From Zygnema cylindricum (lineage: Eukaryota > Streptophyta > Zygnematophyceae > Zygnematales > Zygnemataceae), in assembly GCA_037447655.1 (NCBI GenBank), contig JBBHKE010000372.1, positions 1-42,492 of the forward strand: 42,492 nucleotides of DNA. Reading direction: 5' to 3'. Every line of letters begins with the position of its first letter. Position 1 is the first letter of the stretch. The translations under genes and the position numbers were made by a program. Under the pieces are notes generated by a model. That model made no database searches. It was not told the DNA's origin and saw nothing but the letters and a program-made list of their open reading frames with translations. Of this stretch, positions 11,047-21,253 are shown piece after piece.

Positions 11047-12029
11047 CAAAATCTTTGATCGACTACAACCCTGTTTAGCCCGGAGTTCCCTGAGTCCGCA
11101 ACAAAAAGAATCACTGAAAATTGTCCAGTGAGTGAGTTGTAATTAAATGGCAAAGTTTGTCAGTGAGTGAGTTGTAATTAAATGGCAAAGTTTGCCTATT
11201 TATACAGGAGTTTGCCTATTTATACAGGTGCTCTCTGGGAGAGAGGCGGCTACCTAACAAAATTATTCTAAGTCCTAAAACCCCTCTCTAAGCCCCCTAG
11301 TATTAAGGTACGAACCAATCGTAAGACTGTACCGTACAGGAAAGTACAGCTACCGGCGTACTTTTTGTACGGTCCATGTACAACATCGACATAATGTGAT
11401 ATTTGTCACATCCGGAATTATCATCTCTCGTTCCGGAGATCCCGCGATCCTCTTGAATCCTGCCACGTGTCATCCGAAGTGGCGGTGCCCAAAAACGCCA
11501 AGTCGCCCACTTCGGAATCTCGGCTCGCACCACGGCTGTTCGATGAAGACCGACATTTAAAATTTGCCGTCTAAATAATTGCGCGGTATTTGTTTCACAT
11601 TTGAAACAAATGCGCGATATGCGTTTCGAGATAATCCGTAGTCCGTACAATACAAACTCTATCTATGTCTTACTATCCCGTTAAATGAATTAGTCTAAAT
11701 GTTTATGTTTATATATTTACCTTACCCTATATGTCCTAGCATTAGACCTAGACTATAGGATAAAGCTAGCACTGGATTCTTGACGGACGACAAGTACCAG
11801 GATCAAGTCGTGGGTCCGTGAAGGCACTTTTGGTAAACCTACCAAATACTTCACCCTGTCTCTTTCTTTGGGCAGCATGAGCAGCCATGGCTCTGGCATC
11901 CTCTCCAACCTTTAGTGACCCTGACAAGTGTGGGGGTTTGGAGAGTGGTGCGAGAGGCAGGCTGCCTTTGCTGACTTCCTTTTATTGATTTTCCTTTATT
12001 TTGACCTAGAAAATACATACATTTCAACA
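11047..12029 (-). repeat. Copia A LTR (A1), shared between A and stub A0
   Basis: Read on the minus strand it starts TGTTGAAATG directly after the purine tract at 12030-12045 and ends near TTTTGCC. Its downstream half aligns with A2 (14,246-14,776). It contains the GTAC hairpin (about 11,320-11,370), the ATTTGTTTC/GAAACAAAT inverted repeat (11588-11611), a CACGTG box and TATAAATA boxes. Because it is preceded by an A body and followed by another leader, it is both a 3' and a 5' LTR. The 3' boundary is approximate. Confidence 0.75.
11126..11230 (-). promoter_or_regulatory. Duplicated TATA box region in LTR A1
   Basis: A 20 bp unit containing TATAAATAGG (minus strand) is repeated exactly in tandem at 11191-11210 and 11211-11230. 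Immediately downstream of it in minus-strand sense, a 35 bp unit is also duplicated (11126-11160 and 11161-11195). LTR A2 has one copy of each. Confidence 0.85.
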
Positions 12030-12045
12030 CTCCCTTTATTTTCTA
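12030..12045 (-). other. Polypurine tract of element A
   Basis: The minus strand reads AGAAAATAAAGGGAG immediately before the TGTTGAAA LTR start. It matches the AGAAAATAAGGGGAG tracts of B, C and D. Confidence 0.8.
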
Positions 12046-12274
12046 GTCTACTTTCTTTTCAATTCCTACCAAATACATTTTTTTTTTGTTTTTTTTCTCT
12101 CTTTTCTTCTCATAAATCTTTAAGGAAATAACCTTATATTCAAAAAGGTCTGTTTGATGAGCTGAAATAAACATTGCATCTTGTTGATTTCACATTTTAT
12201 TTAGCATCCCACTTTTCATAAATCCGAACAAAGATTTTATGCACCTCATCTCTTTTCCATCCAAACAAAATCCA

Positions 12275-12480
12275 ATTTTCCTCTTGCAATTCAAACAGCA
12301 GCCCCATCGTCAATCTGCAACACACACCCAGATGCTAACCTTTTTACAAGCACACCTTCATAGATGGCATCACTCCCATTAGTGATGTCAAAAGCATTAC
12401 CCCCCAAATTTATCCTTAAATCAAGAGTCCCCAATAAATTCCTCATAAATCCACATCTTCCGAAATCATATTTTTATCCA
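12275..12480 (-). pseudogene. RNase H remnant of copia A
   Basis: The minus strand reads LDLRINLGGNAFDIT, then SDAIYEGVLVKRLASG, then DDGAAV and a stop. This lines up with the RNase H of B and C (LWLHLGG..TDITTWSDASY...MRRCTSGYVLYVGDGA). The SDA aspartate is present. It is separated from gag by only about 300 bases, so protease, integrase and RT are missing. Confidence 0.75.
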
Positions 12481-12775
12481 TGATAATTACCCCATTTTCT
12501 GAACTTTACTCACTCTCTCCCATGGAATTCTTTTCACCATCACTTTCTATTTTTATTCGCAAAATTTATTTCTCCCCTAAACCTTTCATTAAATATTCCT
12601 CTTCTTTCCATTTCTTTAAAATCCCCTCTAGATTTACTTCTCCCCTTTCCTCGGAATCCGTTGAAGTCCCTTTTTCGAACCAGTTTTCTGTTTCCAAATT
12701 ATATATGAAATTATCCTCATTTTTTTTATTTTTTCCCGTTTCGATTATGGATCCTAGATCTGACTTTCTCATTTC

Positions 12776-13989
12776 TTAGTCATACCCTCTACACTCCTTG
12801 ACATCCTCAAGTACCTCCTCTCTCTTTACTTCCCTTACACTTCCAAAAACACATTGTTGCTTTCGTGGAATTTCTGTGTGTTTTTCTCTCTTCTCCATTC
12901 TACCGATGTGAAGAAGCTCCAAAATATCTTCATCCTCTTTCTCCTCTTCCCATTCTTCCTCCTCATTAACATACCAACTTCTAAGTTCTTCCAAACAAAG
13001 ACACTCCTCCATATAGTGACCCGGTTTCCTACAAGCGATGCAAACCCCTTTTTTCAAAGATCCCCTATCTTTTCCTCTCTCTCTTTCCACCGATGTTACG
13101 ATAAGGTTTACCTTTGTCTTTCTTTCTCTCATCACGCTTCTGCTCGTCACCGCCGTTCCTCTCACCACGCTTCCGCAAGTCACCACCATCTGTCAGTTCA
13201 TTCACCCTGTCACTTCCCCTAAGAAGCTCCAAAGTGCTTTCCCTCACAAGTATCATCCCCAAGGTAATGCTCGAAGTCCATGAGGAGCAATTCATTTCCT
13301 GCATACAGAAAATTATGTCTTCGTACTCATCTGGAAGTTTCATGATTAGTGTGTTAATCTTTCTACCCTCAAATTCTACATAACCTGCACTAGAAAACTC
13401 AACATAAAATGCAGCAATATTATTGCGAAACTCTATCATGCTACCGCCTTTATAAGCATAGGCCTCTATTTCTAGTTTTACTAATTGTTGCCTCTGTATA
13501 GTCTCACTCTTATAAATCAGAATTAGTGTTTCCCTGATTTCCGAAGACTTGGTTCGATTTTAAAAGAGTGATAACCTTGGACTTAGACACATTTCTAAGT
13601 ATGAGATATTTTGCTATAGTGTTTTTATATTCCCAATTTTTTTTGTCATTTTCTTCAATTTTTGCTTTAGTTATATTCCCAATAGGTGGAGCCGTAGCCG
13701 AGTGCCTAGCTCCCCTCACCATCGGTGTCCTTTTATCCTTCTCCTCTTTTCCCCCTTCCATGGTAATGACTTTCCTTTCACCTTCTGTTGCATCCTTACT
13801 CCGGTTGGTTTTATGGAAAGTCCCCATATGATTCTCCATAGTGAGTTCCTCCAAAGCCTGATGGCGGACACCTCACTTGTCCCGAAACAATTCCCATAAG
13901 TGCTTTTCGAAAAGCAATCCGTCCATCGTGAACTCCCACTAAGTGAAATATGTTCCATCAAACATAGGCACCCTAGATGGTGAGCCCAT
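12776..13989 (-). pseudogene. Copia A gag (frameshifted)
   Basis: It starts at ATG 13989 on the minus strand with MGSPSRVPMFDG, followed by a stop where W is preceded by FT. Body segments LIMKLPDEYEDIIF and LVRESTLELLR follow in other frames. The CCHC zinc knuckle CIACRKPGHYMEEC is at 13001-13042 (CX2CX4HX4C). Gag packages element RNA. At least three frame breaks and several stops make it non-functional. After the knuckle the frame reads IPRKQQCVFGSVREV, the point where protease begins in B and C, but no DSG site follows. Confidence 0.8.
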
Positions 13990-14245
13990 AACCTGAAACT
14001 CTATGGGCTCCATTGCCACACAGAATTCGCAGATCCAAAGAAGCTAATCTAGATAGTGCCGACTCCAAGTTGATAAAAACCCAAATGATTGACACCCTGA
14101 CAGTCAAAACCCCAATACAGATTCACCCCTGTGAAATAAAAATTTCTGTGTGCCCAGTTCCACCTCAGAATGCAAAGTTAAAATATGAGTTTTGGACACA
14201 TTCACTCACTTTGACTTTCCCTTAGAAATGCAGCCACCCTGGCAG

Positions 14246-14776
14246 GCGAATACTCTGACCGACTGCAGTTTTGTGTAGCCTGGACTTCACTGAGTCCGTA
14301 GCAAAAAGAATCACTGAAAATGGATCAATGAGTGAGTTGTAATTAAATAGCAAAGTTTGCATATTTATACAAGTGCTCTCTGGGAGAGAGGCGACTACCT
14401 ACCAAAGTTAAGTCCTAAAACCCCTCTCTAAGCCCCTTAATACTAAGGTACGGACAAATCGTAAAAGTGTACCGTACAGGAAAGTACAGGTACCGGCGTA
14501 CTTTCTGTACGGTCCATGTACAATATTGCTATAATGTGATATTTGTCTTATCCAGAATTGTCATCTCTCGTTCCGGAGATCCCGTGATCCTCCTGGATCC
14601 TGCCACGTGTCATCCGGAGTGGCGGTGCCTAAAAATGCCAAGTCACCCACTCCAGAATCTCGGCTCGCACCACGGCTGCTCGATGAAGACCGCCATTTAA
14701 AATAGGCAATCAAAATAATTGCGCGGTATTTGTTTCACAATTGAAACAAATGCGCGATATCGGTTGCGAGATAATC
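14246..14776 (-). repeat. Truncated copia A LTR (A2), 5' LTR of A
   Basis: This is homologous to the downstream part of A1, including the GTAC hairpin (14,467-14,520), the CACGTG box and a single TATAAATA. Read on the minus strand its upstream part is missing: it is cut exactly where element B starts (14777). The missing part is not found on the other side of B. Confidence 0.8.
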
Positions 14777-15664
14777 TGTTGAAAATAGGAATTTTCTTGG
14801 TCTAGATTAAATTAAAAACGAAGAGAGCGTAAGCAGTTTGTCTCCACCTCTCTTTCTCCATCCCCTATACTTGTTGTAGTCACTAAAGGAGAGAGAGAGA
14901 GAATAGTGGATCCATGGCTGCCTCAGCTCCACTTGTGCAGGACTAAAGAGTGACCTAAGTCACTCTCAACAAAAGGTTGAGTTCGGCAGGACTTGTACCT
15001 CCGACCGACAAAGCATGGCGTAGCCGTTAGCTCTAACCGGTCTGTCGTAGAAGTTTGCTAAATAATATAGGGTTTGATAATTACTTATTCAGTGTTACAG
15101 TAGGTATTCCGATTAACGGAAATAAAGACATAAATGCATGGAGCCGATAAAATATAGTACTAATATGATTCCGCACGAAAAAAATGAATCAGACATTTGT
15201 TTCGAAGGTTGAGATCAAATACAAAATCCCATCCGACGGCACACGACATCGCCGGGATCCCGGAATGGTCACTTTGGCATTTAGTGACGTGGCATGACCT
15301 GGCGCCACGTGGAGAGATACTATTCGATCGCGGGAATTCTGAGGAATGTACGGACGAGTGGAAAATGGACACGCGTCCGCTTAATGGCCTTGTCGTACAA
15401 AGGTCGTACAAAAAGTACATCGGCAGTAGTACTTTTATGTACTATACAGTATTATGATTGGTTCGTACAGTTAGTAACTAGGGGTTGTGAGAGGGAGCTA
15501 GGACTTAGAAATTTTGGTAGATGGTCTTCTCTTTCTTTGAGAGTTTGTATAAATTGGCATTTTTGCCGGCTCATAACTTATCGGCTGGTTGGCCGTTTTT
15601 AGTGATTCTTTTTCCTACGGACTCTGGGGAGTCTAGGCTGCACAAGGGTGCAGTCAAACTTTCA
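14777..15664 (+). repeat. 5' LTR of B
   Basis: Starts TGTTGAAAATAGG; the end is set at ...CTTTCA, where homology with the 3' LTR stops. Landmarks: palindrome AGAGTGACCTAAGTCACTCT (14947-14966), antisense tRNA-like segment (14975-15040), CACGTGG box, GTAC hairpin (15405-15442) and TATAAAT (15548-15554). No primer-binding site matching initiator-Met tRNA was recognised after it. Confidence 0.85.
14975..15040 (-). other. tRNA-like segment inside LTR (B 5' copy)
   Basis: The minus strand reads CCGGTTAGAGC (like a tRNA D arm) and later GTCGGAGGT..A.GTCC (like a T arm). In this copy the B-box C and G are mutated. The anticodon arm does not pair well, so this is tRNA-derived or tRNA-like at best, not a functional tRNA gene. 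Confidence 0.45.
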
Positions 15665-15748
15665 TTTTGCCTTCCTGGACAGCAGTGGTTGTGGCTTGAA
15701 GTGGGTTAGTTAAATACTATATAGAGGCTTCCTGTATTCTGTGGTCTA

Positions 15749-16740
15749 ATGGAGGACACAGAATTGCACGTTATGGCCGCACCCTCTAGGGTGCCCACCT
15801 TCAATGGATCTGGGTTCATCTATTGGGAAGCCATGATGATGGGAGCTTTGTGCGAAAAACGATACTGGGGTATCGTCAATTGACAAGTGAAACGTCCACC
15901 TTCGGGAACTCCACCAGGATTTGGAGGAGTAAGGTTTCCTGCAGCTACGGCTGCCTCAACGGAGGAGGCAGATGATGGGGACAGCAGTGTGTCCGAAAAG
16001 GGGAAATGGAAGGAGACACCCCTTACTCCTATTGCCACAGTACAGGGAGCGGCGACCGTGAACACCGCGGAGAACGATACTCAAATGAGGGAGGATGTAA
16101 ACATGGCTGCCAAGAACTTCATTATGAGGCACCTCACTTAGGCTTTGGCCACCCCTTATCTTCACATTTACAAGGTTGAGGAGTTGTGGGTAAGTTTGGT
16201 GGAGGTTTATTGAGCTGGAACTATTCATGAGCTCTAGTTGGCTGAGCAAAAGCTAGTGATTTACACTTACAAAGAAGGAAAGATGTTAGATTACTGTAAT
16301 GATCTTTCTTGTTTGTATATGGAGATGTAAAATGCTGGGTGGACAGGTACAATGAAAATGAAAGTTAACACCCTTATCTTGAAGTTACCAAATGAGTTCG
16401 AGAACATTGTATACCGAGTACAAGAAATGCCTGATAGTTCATGGAAATGGAACATAGTGGTCAGGATGATACTTGTGCACGAAAACACAATGGAGATTAG
16501 GAGAGGAGGAAAGAGCATTCAAGCTCTAGCAACAAGAGGGGACTGATGTGGGAAGGACTCGAAGAAACCTTACAGAGGGGAAAGAGATCATACTGGGGGA
16601 CAAAGGCCCCCAAAGGATTTTTGTCATTTTTGCAAAAAGCCGGGACACTTCATCGCAGATTGTGTCAAGCTGTCGGAGCTGAGTCTCCAAGAGAACCGTG
16701 GAGGGGGTTCTTTTGGAGGGAAGAAAAAAACACTTGTGGT
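15749..16740 (+). pseudogene. Copia B gag
   Basis: It starts at ATG 15749 (MEDTELHVMAAPSRVPTFNG, with FIYWEAMM following), the N-terminal pattern of copia gag. A TGA at 15881 interrupts the frame where element C has an Arg codon. Further breaks lie near 16141 and in 16200-16330. The LKLPNEFENIVYRVQ segment and the zinc knuckle CHFCKKPGHFIADC (16622-16663) are intact. Gag forms the virus-like particle and binds element RNA through the knuckle. Confidence 0.85.
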
Positions 16741-16784
16741 TACAAAAGTGACAGGAGAAATTGAGGATGAGTCCTCTAAAGAGG

Positions 16785-17230
16785 ATGGGCAGCTTCTTCT
16801 TGACGAGAGTATGGAGGAGAAAGATATCCCTCGGAGACAGAAGTGTGCCGTTGGAGCAGTTCGAGAAGCTCCACAGAAGGATGGATTATCGACTCAGGTG
16901 CATCCATTCATATGTGTAGAGATAAAGAACTCTTCACTAAGCTAAGAAAGATTCCTTCTGTAGAGATAGAGTATAGGGATGGGGGTTACTCCACAAAAGA
17001 GTGGGATCAGCAGATCTGAAAGTCTTAGTGGAGGGTAAGACTTCTATACTTACATTCTCAGATGTACTCTACATTCCTCAGCTGAGTAAAAATCTTGTCT
17101 CTACGTCTGTGTTACACGACAACGAGTTTGATACCATCACTAGAATGCGAGTCTTTACAGCTAAATATGGGGATGAAGTCTACTTTACAGCAGATAAGGG
17201 TAGCCAAGGAATGTTTAGGCTTAACTTGAG
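16785..17230 (+). pseudogene. Copia B protease region
   Basis: The aspartic protease active site WIIDSGASIHMC is present with DSGA at 16891-16902. It is followed, after frame breaks, by SADLKVLVEGKTSILTFSDV and LYIPQLSKNLVSTS. The protease would cut the polyprotein. The active site is conserved but the frame is broken around 16,860 and 16,980. Confidence 0.8.
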
Positions 17231-18020
17231 TAATGAAAAGAAGAATGCTTACTATGTTGGTGTTCGTAAGTTGGTGATTTGGCATAAGCGGTTGGGGCAT
17301 GTGCATTTTGATAGGTTGAGGGAAATAAAAAAGCTTGGGGTAGTTGAAGGCATTCAGTTTGGGGATAATGAAATGATGGATGATTGTAGTGGCTGTGCTC
17401 AAGGTAAGGCTCACAAACTTCCCTTTCCCAAAGCCGCCACATATAGAGGTGAGAAAGTGTTAGATTTGGTCCACACAGATATTTGGGGACCTGCAAAAGT
17501 ACCTTCGGTTGGAGGAAAGAGGTTTATGATGCCAATAACAGATGACAGGTCTAGATACTCAAGAGTCTACTTTCTGAAAACAAAGTCTGGAGCATCAACT
17601 TACTTCAAAAAATATAAAGCCTGGAGTGAGAAGTTGCAAGAAACCCTCATTAAGAGGATAAAGAGTGATAATAGGGGGGGAATACACCTCTAACGAGTTT
17701 GAGGAATATCTGAGAGATGAAGGAGTGCAGCACTAGAAAACTATACCATATAACCCGGAACAAAAGGGGGTAGCTGGAGGTTGAATCGAACACTAGGAGA
17801 TAGTGCAAGTACTATGTTAGCAGACAAGAAAATAGGAAAGAGATTTTGGTCAAAGGCAATGAACTGTGCCAACTACATTAAGAAAAGATTCCTTACCTCA
17901 GCTTTAAAGGGAGTGACACCTTATGAAAGATGGGTTAGATGGAAACCAGATATCTCACACCTTAAAGTATTCGGTAGCCAATTTACAGTCTTGACACGGA
18001 TAGAAAAAACTGGAAACTAG
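17231..18020 (+). pseudogene. Copia B integrase
   Basis: The zinc-binding pre-integrase part (WHKRLGHVHFDRLRE ... CSGCAQGKAH) is intact. The catalytic core shows HTDIWGP (first Asp) and KSDN (second Asp). A one-base shift in the G run near 17,678 then destroys the GGEYTS reading. The region of the catalytic Glu is shifted again near 17,778. A stop at 17,736 also lies inside. The GKP-type C-terminal segment is read from 17781 on. Confidence 0.85.
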
Positions 18021-18046
18021 ATGCTAAGGGAAAACCTGGATACTTT

Positions 18047-19147
18047 GTGGGATATGATGAGGATATTAAGGGATATAGAGTCTATGACTTACCAAAGAAA
18101 GATATCATTCTGGTCAAACACTTAGTTGTAATGGATGAAGGGAAGTCATTTGACCCCTTCAAATATACAAAGAAGATAAGAATCAGATTTGAGTCTGAAA
18201 GTGAGGAAAACTCGGTCGTTCCCGAAAGGGACATGAGTGAAACTATATTTACAGATTCATGGGAGATCCAAGATACAGGAGATTTACTGGAAACCTCACA
18301 TACTCCTATGGACTTCGAGGAGTTAAAAGAAGGGGGACAATAACCAGTTTCCATGGACAGGGGAGCCGATGAGCCAGTGAGAAGAAATCCAAGACTTCCA
18401 TCTATTCCAGCCTCAGAGTTTGAAGGAGGAAGGAGAAGCAGCAAAAGGATACAAGAAAAACAAGCCGCTCATAAGGTAACTAAGCTATCTCACCCTGATG
18501 AGCCTCAGTCTTACTCAAAGGCAGTGAATAGTCCAGAGAAAGAAAGATGGATTAGAGTCATAAATGATGAGATGGCTTCTATCATGGAAGCAAATACTTG
18601 GGAACTAGCGGATTGTCCTCCAGACAAAAAACCTATTGGGTGTAAATGGGTATTTAAACTAAAACTAAACCCATATAATACCATTGAGAGATATAAGACC
18701 CGATTGGTAGCGAAGGGGTTCACCCAAAATGAGGGGATTGACTATGAGGAGACCTTTGCTCCAGTTGTTCGATTCCCATCAGTAAGGATTCTCCTCAGTC
18801 TGGCAGTAGCGGAAGATATGGAAATACACCAGATGGACATTAAAACTGCTTGTTTTAATGGTGAGTTAGAGGAAGGAATTTTCATGAGGCAACCTGAGGG
18901 GTTCGTGGAAGAAGGAGAAGAGAGCAAAGTCTGCAGGCTCATCAAGTCCTTATATGGACTGAAGCAGGCTCCCCGACAGTGGAATAAGAAACTAGATGAG
19001 TTTCTTACCGGTCAGGGATATATCCGTATCAGTTCTGACCATTCTATCTATATGTTTGAAGATGAGAATGGTGTCATTTTTATTGCAATTTATGTGGATG
19101 ATCTGCTTGTGTTGAGTAAATCTTTGGAAAAGATCAATAAGTTATAG
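18047..19147 (+). pseudogene. Copia B reverse transcriptase
   Basis: A long 264-codon frame from 18353 carries most RT motifs: KWVFKLKLNP, RLVAKGFTQ, MDIKTACFNGE (motif A Asp; the usual AF is AC), LYGLKQAPRQW and YVDD (19091-19102). It copies element RNA into DNA. The upstream link to integrase is broken by a stop at 18341, and the frame ends at a TAG right after the INKL segment. Confidence 0.9.
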
Positions 19148-19171
19148 AAAGATCTTTGAAGCAAATTTGAT

Positions 19172-20090
19172 ATGAAGGATTTAGGGGAGGCAAGATATAT
19201 TTTGGGGATTCAAATGGAGAGAGATAGGGGGAAGAAAATTATCAGACTTACACAAAAAGAAGCAATAGGTAATATGCTTGAGAAATTCCAGTTGGAAAAT
19301 GCTAACATTTGTACCACTCTCAATGACTTGAAAAAAATATATGATGGGAGTGTAGAAGGAGGAGTGATGTTCTTAGATGATCAGATGAGTCCAGAGGAGA
19401 GAGAGTTTATGAAGTCTATCCCTTATAGACACGTGGTAGGAAGTTTAATCTATTTTATGAACTGTACCAGGCCGGATATAACTGCAGCAGTTGGAGTACT
19501 CAGTAGGAGTTTTAATGATCCTAGGAAGAGAGACTGGGAGGCAGCCAAGAGAGTCATGAGATATCTGGTGGGAACTAGAGAGTTATGGTTGCATTTTGGA
19601 GGGGAGCACACTGATATCACTACTTGGGTGATGCCAGTTATGGGGATGCACCTATGAGACGATGCACTTCTGGATATGTTCTTTATGTGGGGGAAAGTGC
19701 TTGCTGTTGGAGCAGTAAACAACAAAAGGTGGTTGCTCAGTCTACTATGGAGGCTGAGTATATGGCCTCTTGTTCTGCTGTAAAAGAATTAATGTGGGTC
19801 AAGTCATTATTGGAAGAACTGGGTTATATGAAAGAGGGAGTGCATGAAGTCTTTTGCGATAATCAAGCTGCAATTGCAATAGCAGCCAATCCAAAACATC
19901 ATTTTTAAGCTAAATATATGGACATAAGAATGACCTTCGAGAGAGAAAAAGTTGAAAATAGAATTTTGAATCTTGTGTATAGACTTGATGAGGAAGTGGT
20001 GGCTGACATGATGACCAAACTTGTACCCTCTCCTAAACTAAAATATTGTAGGGAAAAATGCGTGTTGAAAGAAAAATTAAAACTAGACTA
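19172..20090 (+). pseudogene. Copia B RNase H
   Basis: It begins MKDLGEARYILGIQMER and runs through IYFMNCTRPDI and LSRSFNDPRKRDWEAAKRV. A one-base loss after DITTW (about 19,627) destroys the SDASY site; the frame resumes with SGYVLYVGES and STMEAEYMA. A TAA at 19,906 follows HHF. It would degrade the RNA strand of the hybrid. Confidence 0.85.
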
Positions 20091-20104
20091 GAAAATAAGG
20101 GGAG
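20091..20104 (+). other. Polypurine tract of B
   Basis: AAAATAAGGGGAG lies immediately before the TGTTGAAA start of the 3' LTR; it primes plus-strand synthesis in this class. Confidence 0.85.
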
Positions 20105-20978
20105 TGTTGAAAATAGGTATTTTCTAGGTTTAAATAAAAATAAAAATGAAGAGAGCCCAAGCAGTCTGTCTCCACCTCTCTCTCTCCATCTCCATACTTG
20201 TTGTAGTCACTGAAATAGAGAGAGAGAGTAGTGGAGCCATGGCTGCCTCAGCTCCACTTGTGCATGACTAAAGAGTGACCTAAGTCACTCTCAACAAAAG
20301 GTTGAGTCCGCAAGGACTCGAACCTCCGACCGGCAGAGCATGGCGTAGTCGTTAGCTCTAATCGGTATGTTGTAGAAGTTCGCTAGATAATATAGGGTTT
20401 GATAATTACTTATTCAATGTTACGGTAGGTATTCCGATTAACGGAAATAAAGACATAAATGCATGGAGCCGAAAAAATACAGTACTAATATGATTCCGCA
20501 CGAAACAAATGAATCAAACATTTGTTTCGACGGTTGAGATCAAATACAAAATCCCATCCGACGGCACACGACATCGCCGGGATCCCGGAATGGTCAATGA
20601 CGTGGCATGACCTGGCGGCACGTGGAGAGATAACATTCGGTCGCGGGAATTCCGAGGAATGTACGGACGAGTGGAAAATGGACACGCGTCTGCTTAATGG
20701 CCTTGTCGTACAAATGTCGTACAAAAAGTACATCGGTAGTAGTACTTTTGTGTACTGTACAATATTCTAATTGGTTCGTACAGTTAGTAGATAGGGGTTG
20801 TGAGAGGGAGCTAGGACTTAGAAAATTCTGGTAGATGGTCTTCTCTTTCTTTGAGAGTTTGTATAAATTGGCATTTTTGCCGGCTTATAACTTATCGGTT
20901 GGTTGGCCGTTTTCGGTGATTCTTTTTGCTACACACTCAAGGGAGTCCACGCTGCACAAGGGTGCAGTCAAATTGTCA
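20105..20978 (+). repeat. 3' LTR of B
   Basis: It pairs with 14777-15664. It carries the palindrome (20272-20291), tRNA-like segment (20300-20365), CGAAACAAATG/CATTTGTTTCG inverted repeat (20501-20529), GTAC hairpin (20719-20755) and TATAAAT (20862-20868). It ends ...TTGTCA and is joined directly to the tail of a different LTR type. Confidence 0.85.
20300..20365 (-). other. tRNA-like segment inside LTR (B 3' copy)
   Basis: The minus strand has a perfect RNA polymerase III B-box match, GGTTCGAGTCC (20314-20324), preceded by GGTCGGA. It also has GATTAGAGC in place of the D-arm word. The spacing between them is a few bases longer than in normal tRNAs. Confidence 0.5.
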
Positions 20979-21142
20979 TAAAAATTAGAAGATAGGACCC
21001 CTCTCCCAGAGAGCTTCTGTACAAAAGGTCAACTTTGACCCTCCATAACTTACTGCTCAGGGGAGCAAAATTCAGAGATTCTTTTTGTATCGACTCAGGG
21101 GAGTCTTGTCTTTACAGGGTGAAGGTGGTCAAAGTTATTGTC
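20979..21142 (+). repeat. 5' LTR tail of C (truncated)
   Basis: It aligns with the last ~165 bases of the LTR at 25598-26545 (landmarks GATAGGACCCCTCTCCCAGA and GGTCAACTTTGACC at 21027-21040). The first ~780 bases of the LTR are missing, replaced by the B 3' LTR. Confidence 0.85.
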
Positions 21143-21253
21143 TGCTACGGTGGCAGTTGTTTTTTCTGAAACACAAAGGGGTAAAGGTTATCCTAGAGGC
21201 TTCTTGGAAGCTGTCCACTCTAAGGACTTATAGAGGTCTCAGAGTTTCAGGTT

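Larger units (their letters stand above)
14777..20978 (+). mobile_element. Copia element B (complete but dead)
   Basis: Structure: 5' LTR 14777-15664, leader, gag, protease, integrase, RT, RNase H, polypurine tract, 3' LTR 20105-20978. Both LTRs begin TGTTGAAAATAGG and are clearly a pair (around 90% alike by eye). The 5' flank is TAATC and the 3' flank TAAAA, so no 5 bp target duplication is seen. Stops or frameshifts occur in every domain. Confidence 0.85.

Noticed and set aside
12480-13283. Plus-strand open frames over this interval
   Set aside because: They are mirror frames of the minus-strand gag of element A, which has a zinc knuckle and family matches.
14977-15038. Functional tRNA gene in the LTR
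   Set aside because: The spacing is too long, the anticodon stem does not pair, and acceptor ends do not match; kept only as tRNA-like.
14246-15690. Initiator-Met tRNA primer-binding site after the LTRs
   Set aside because: No TGGTATCAGAGC-like site follows the LTR ends. A weak TGGTCAGAG word near the C LTR end (26,529) is inside the LTR and not conserved in B, so I did not annotate it.
14772-20983. Target-site duplication of element B
   Set aside because: Left TAATC and right TAAAA share only TAA. With the right flank being another LTR, this is most likely chance.
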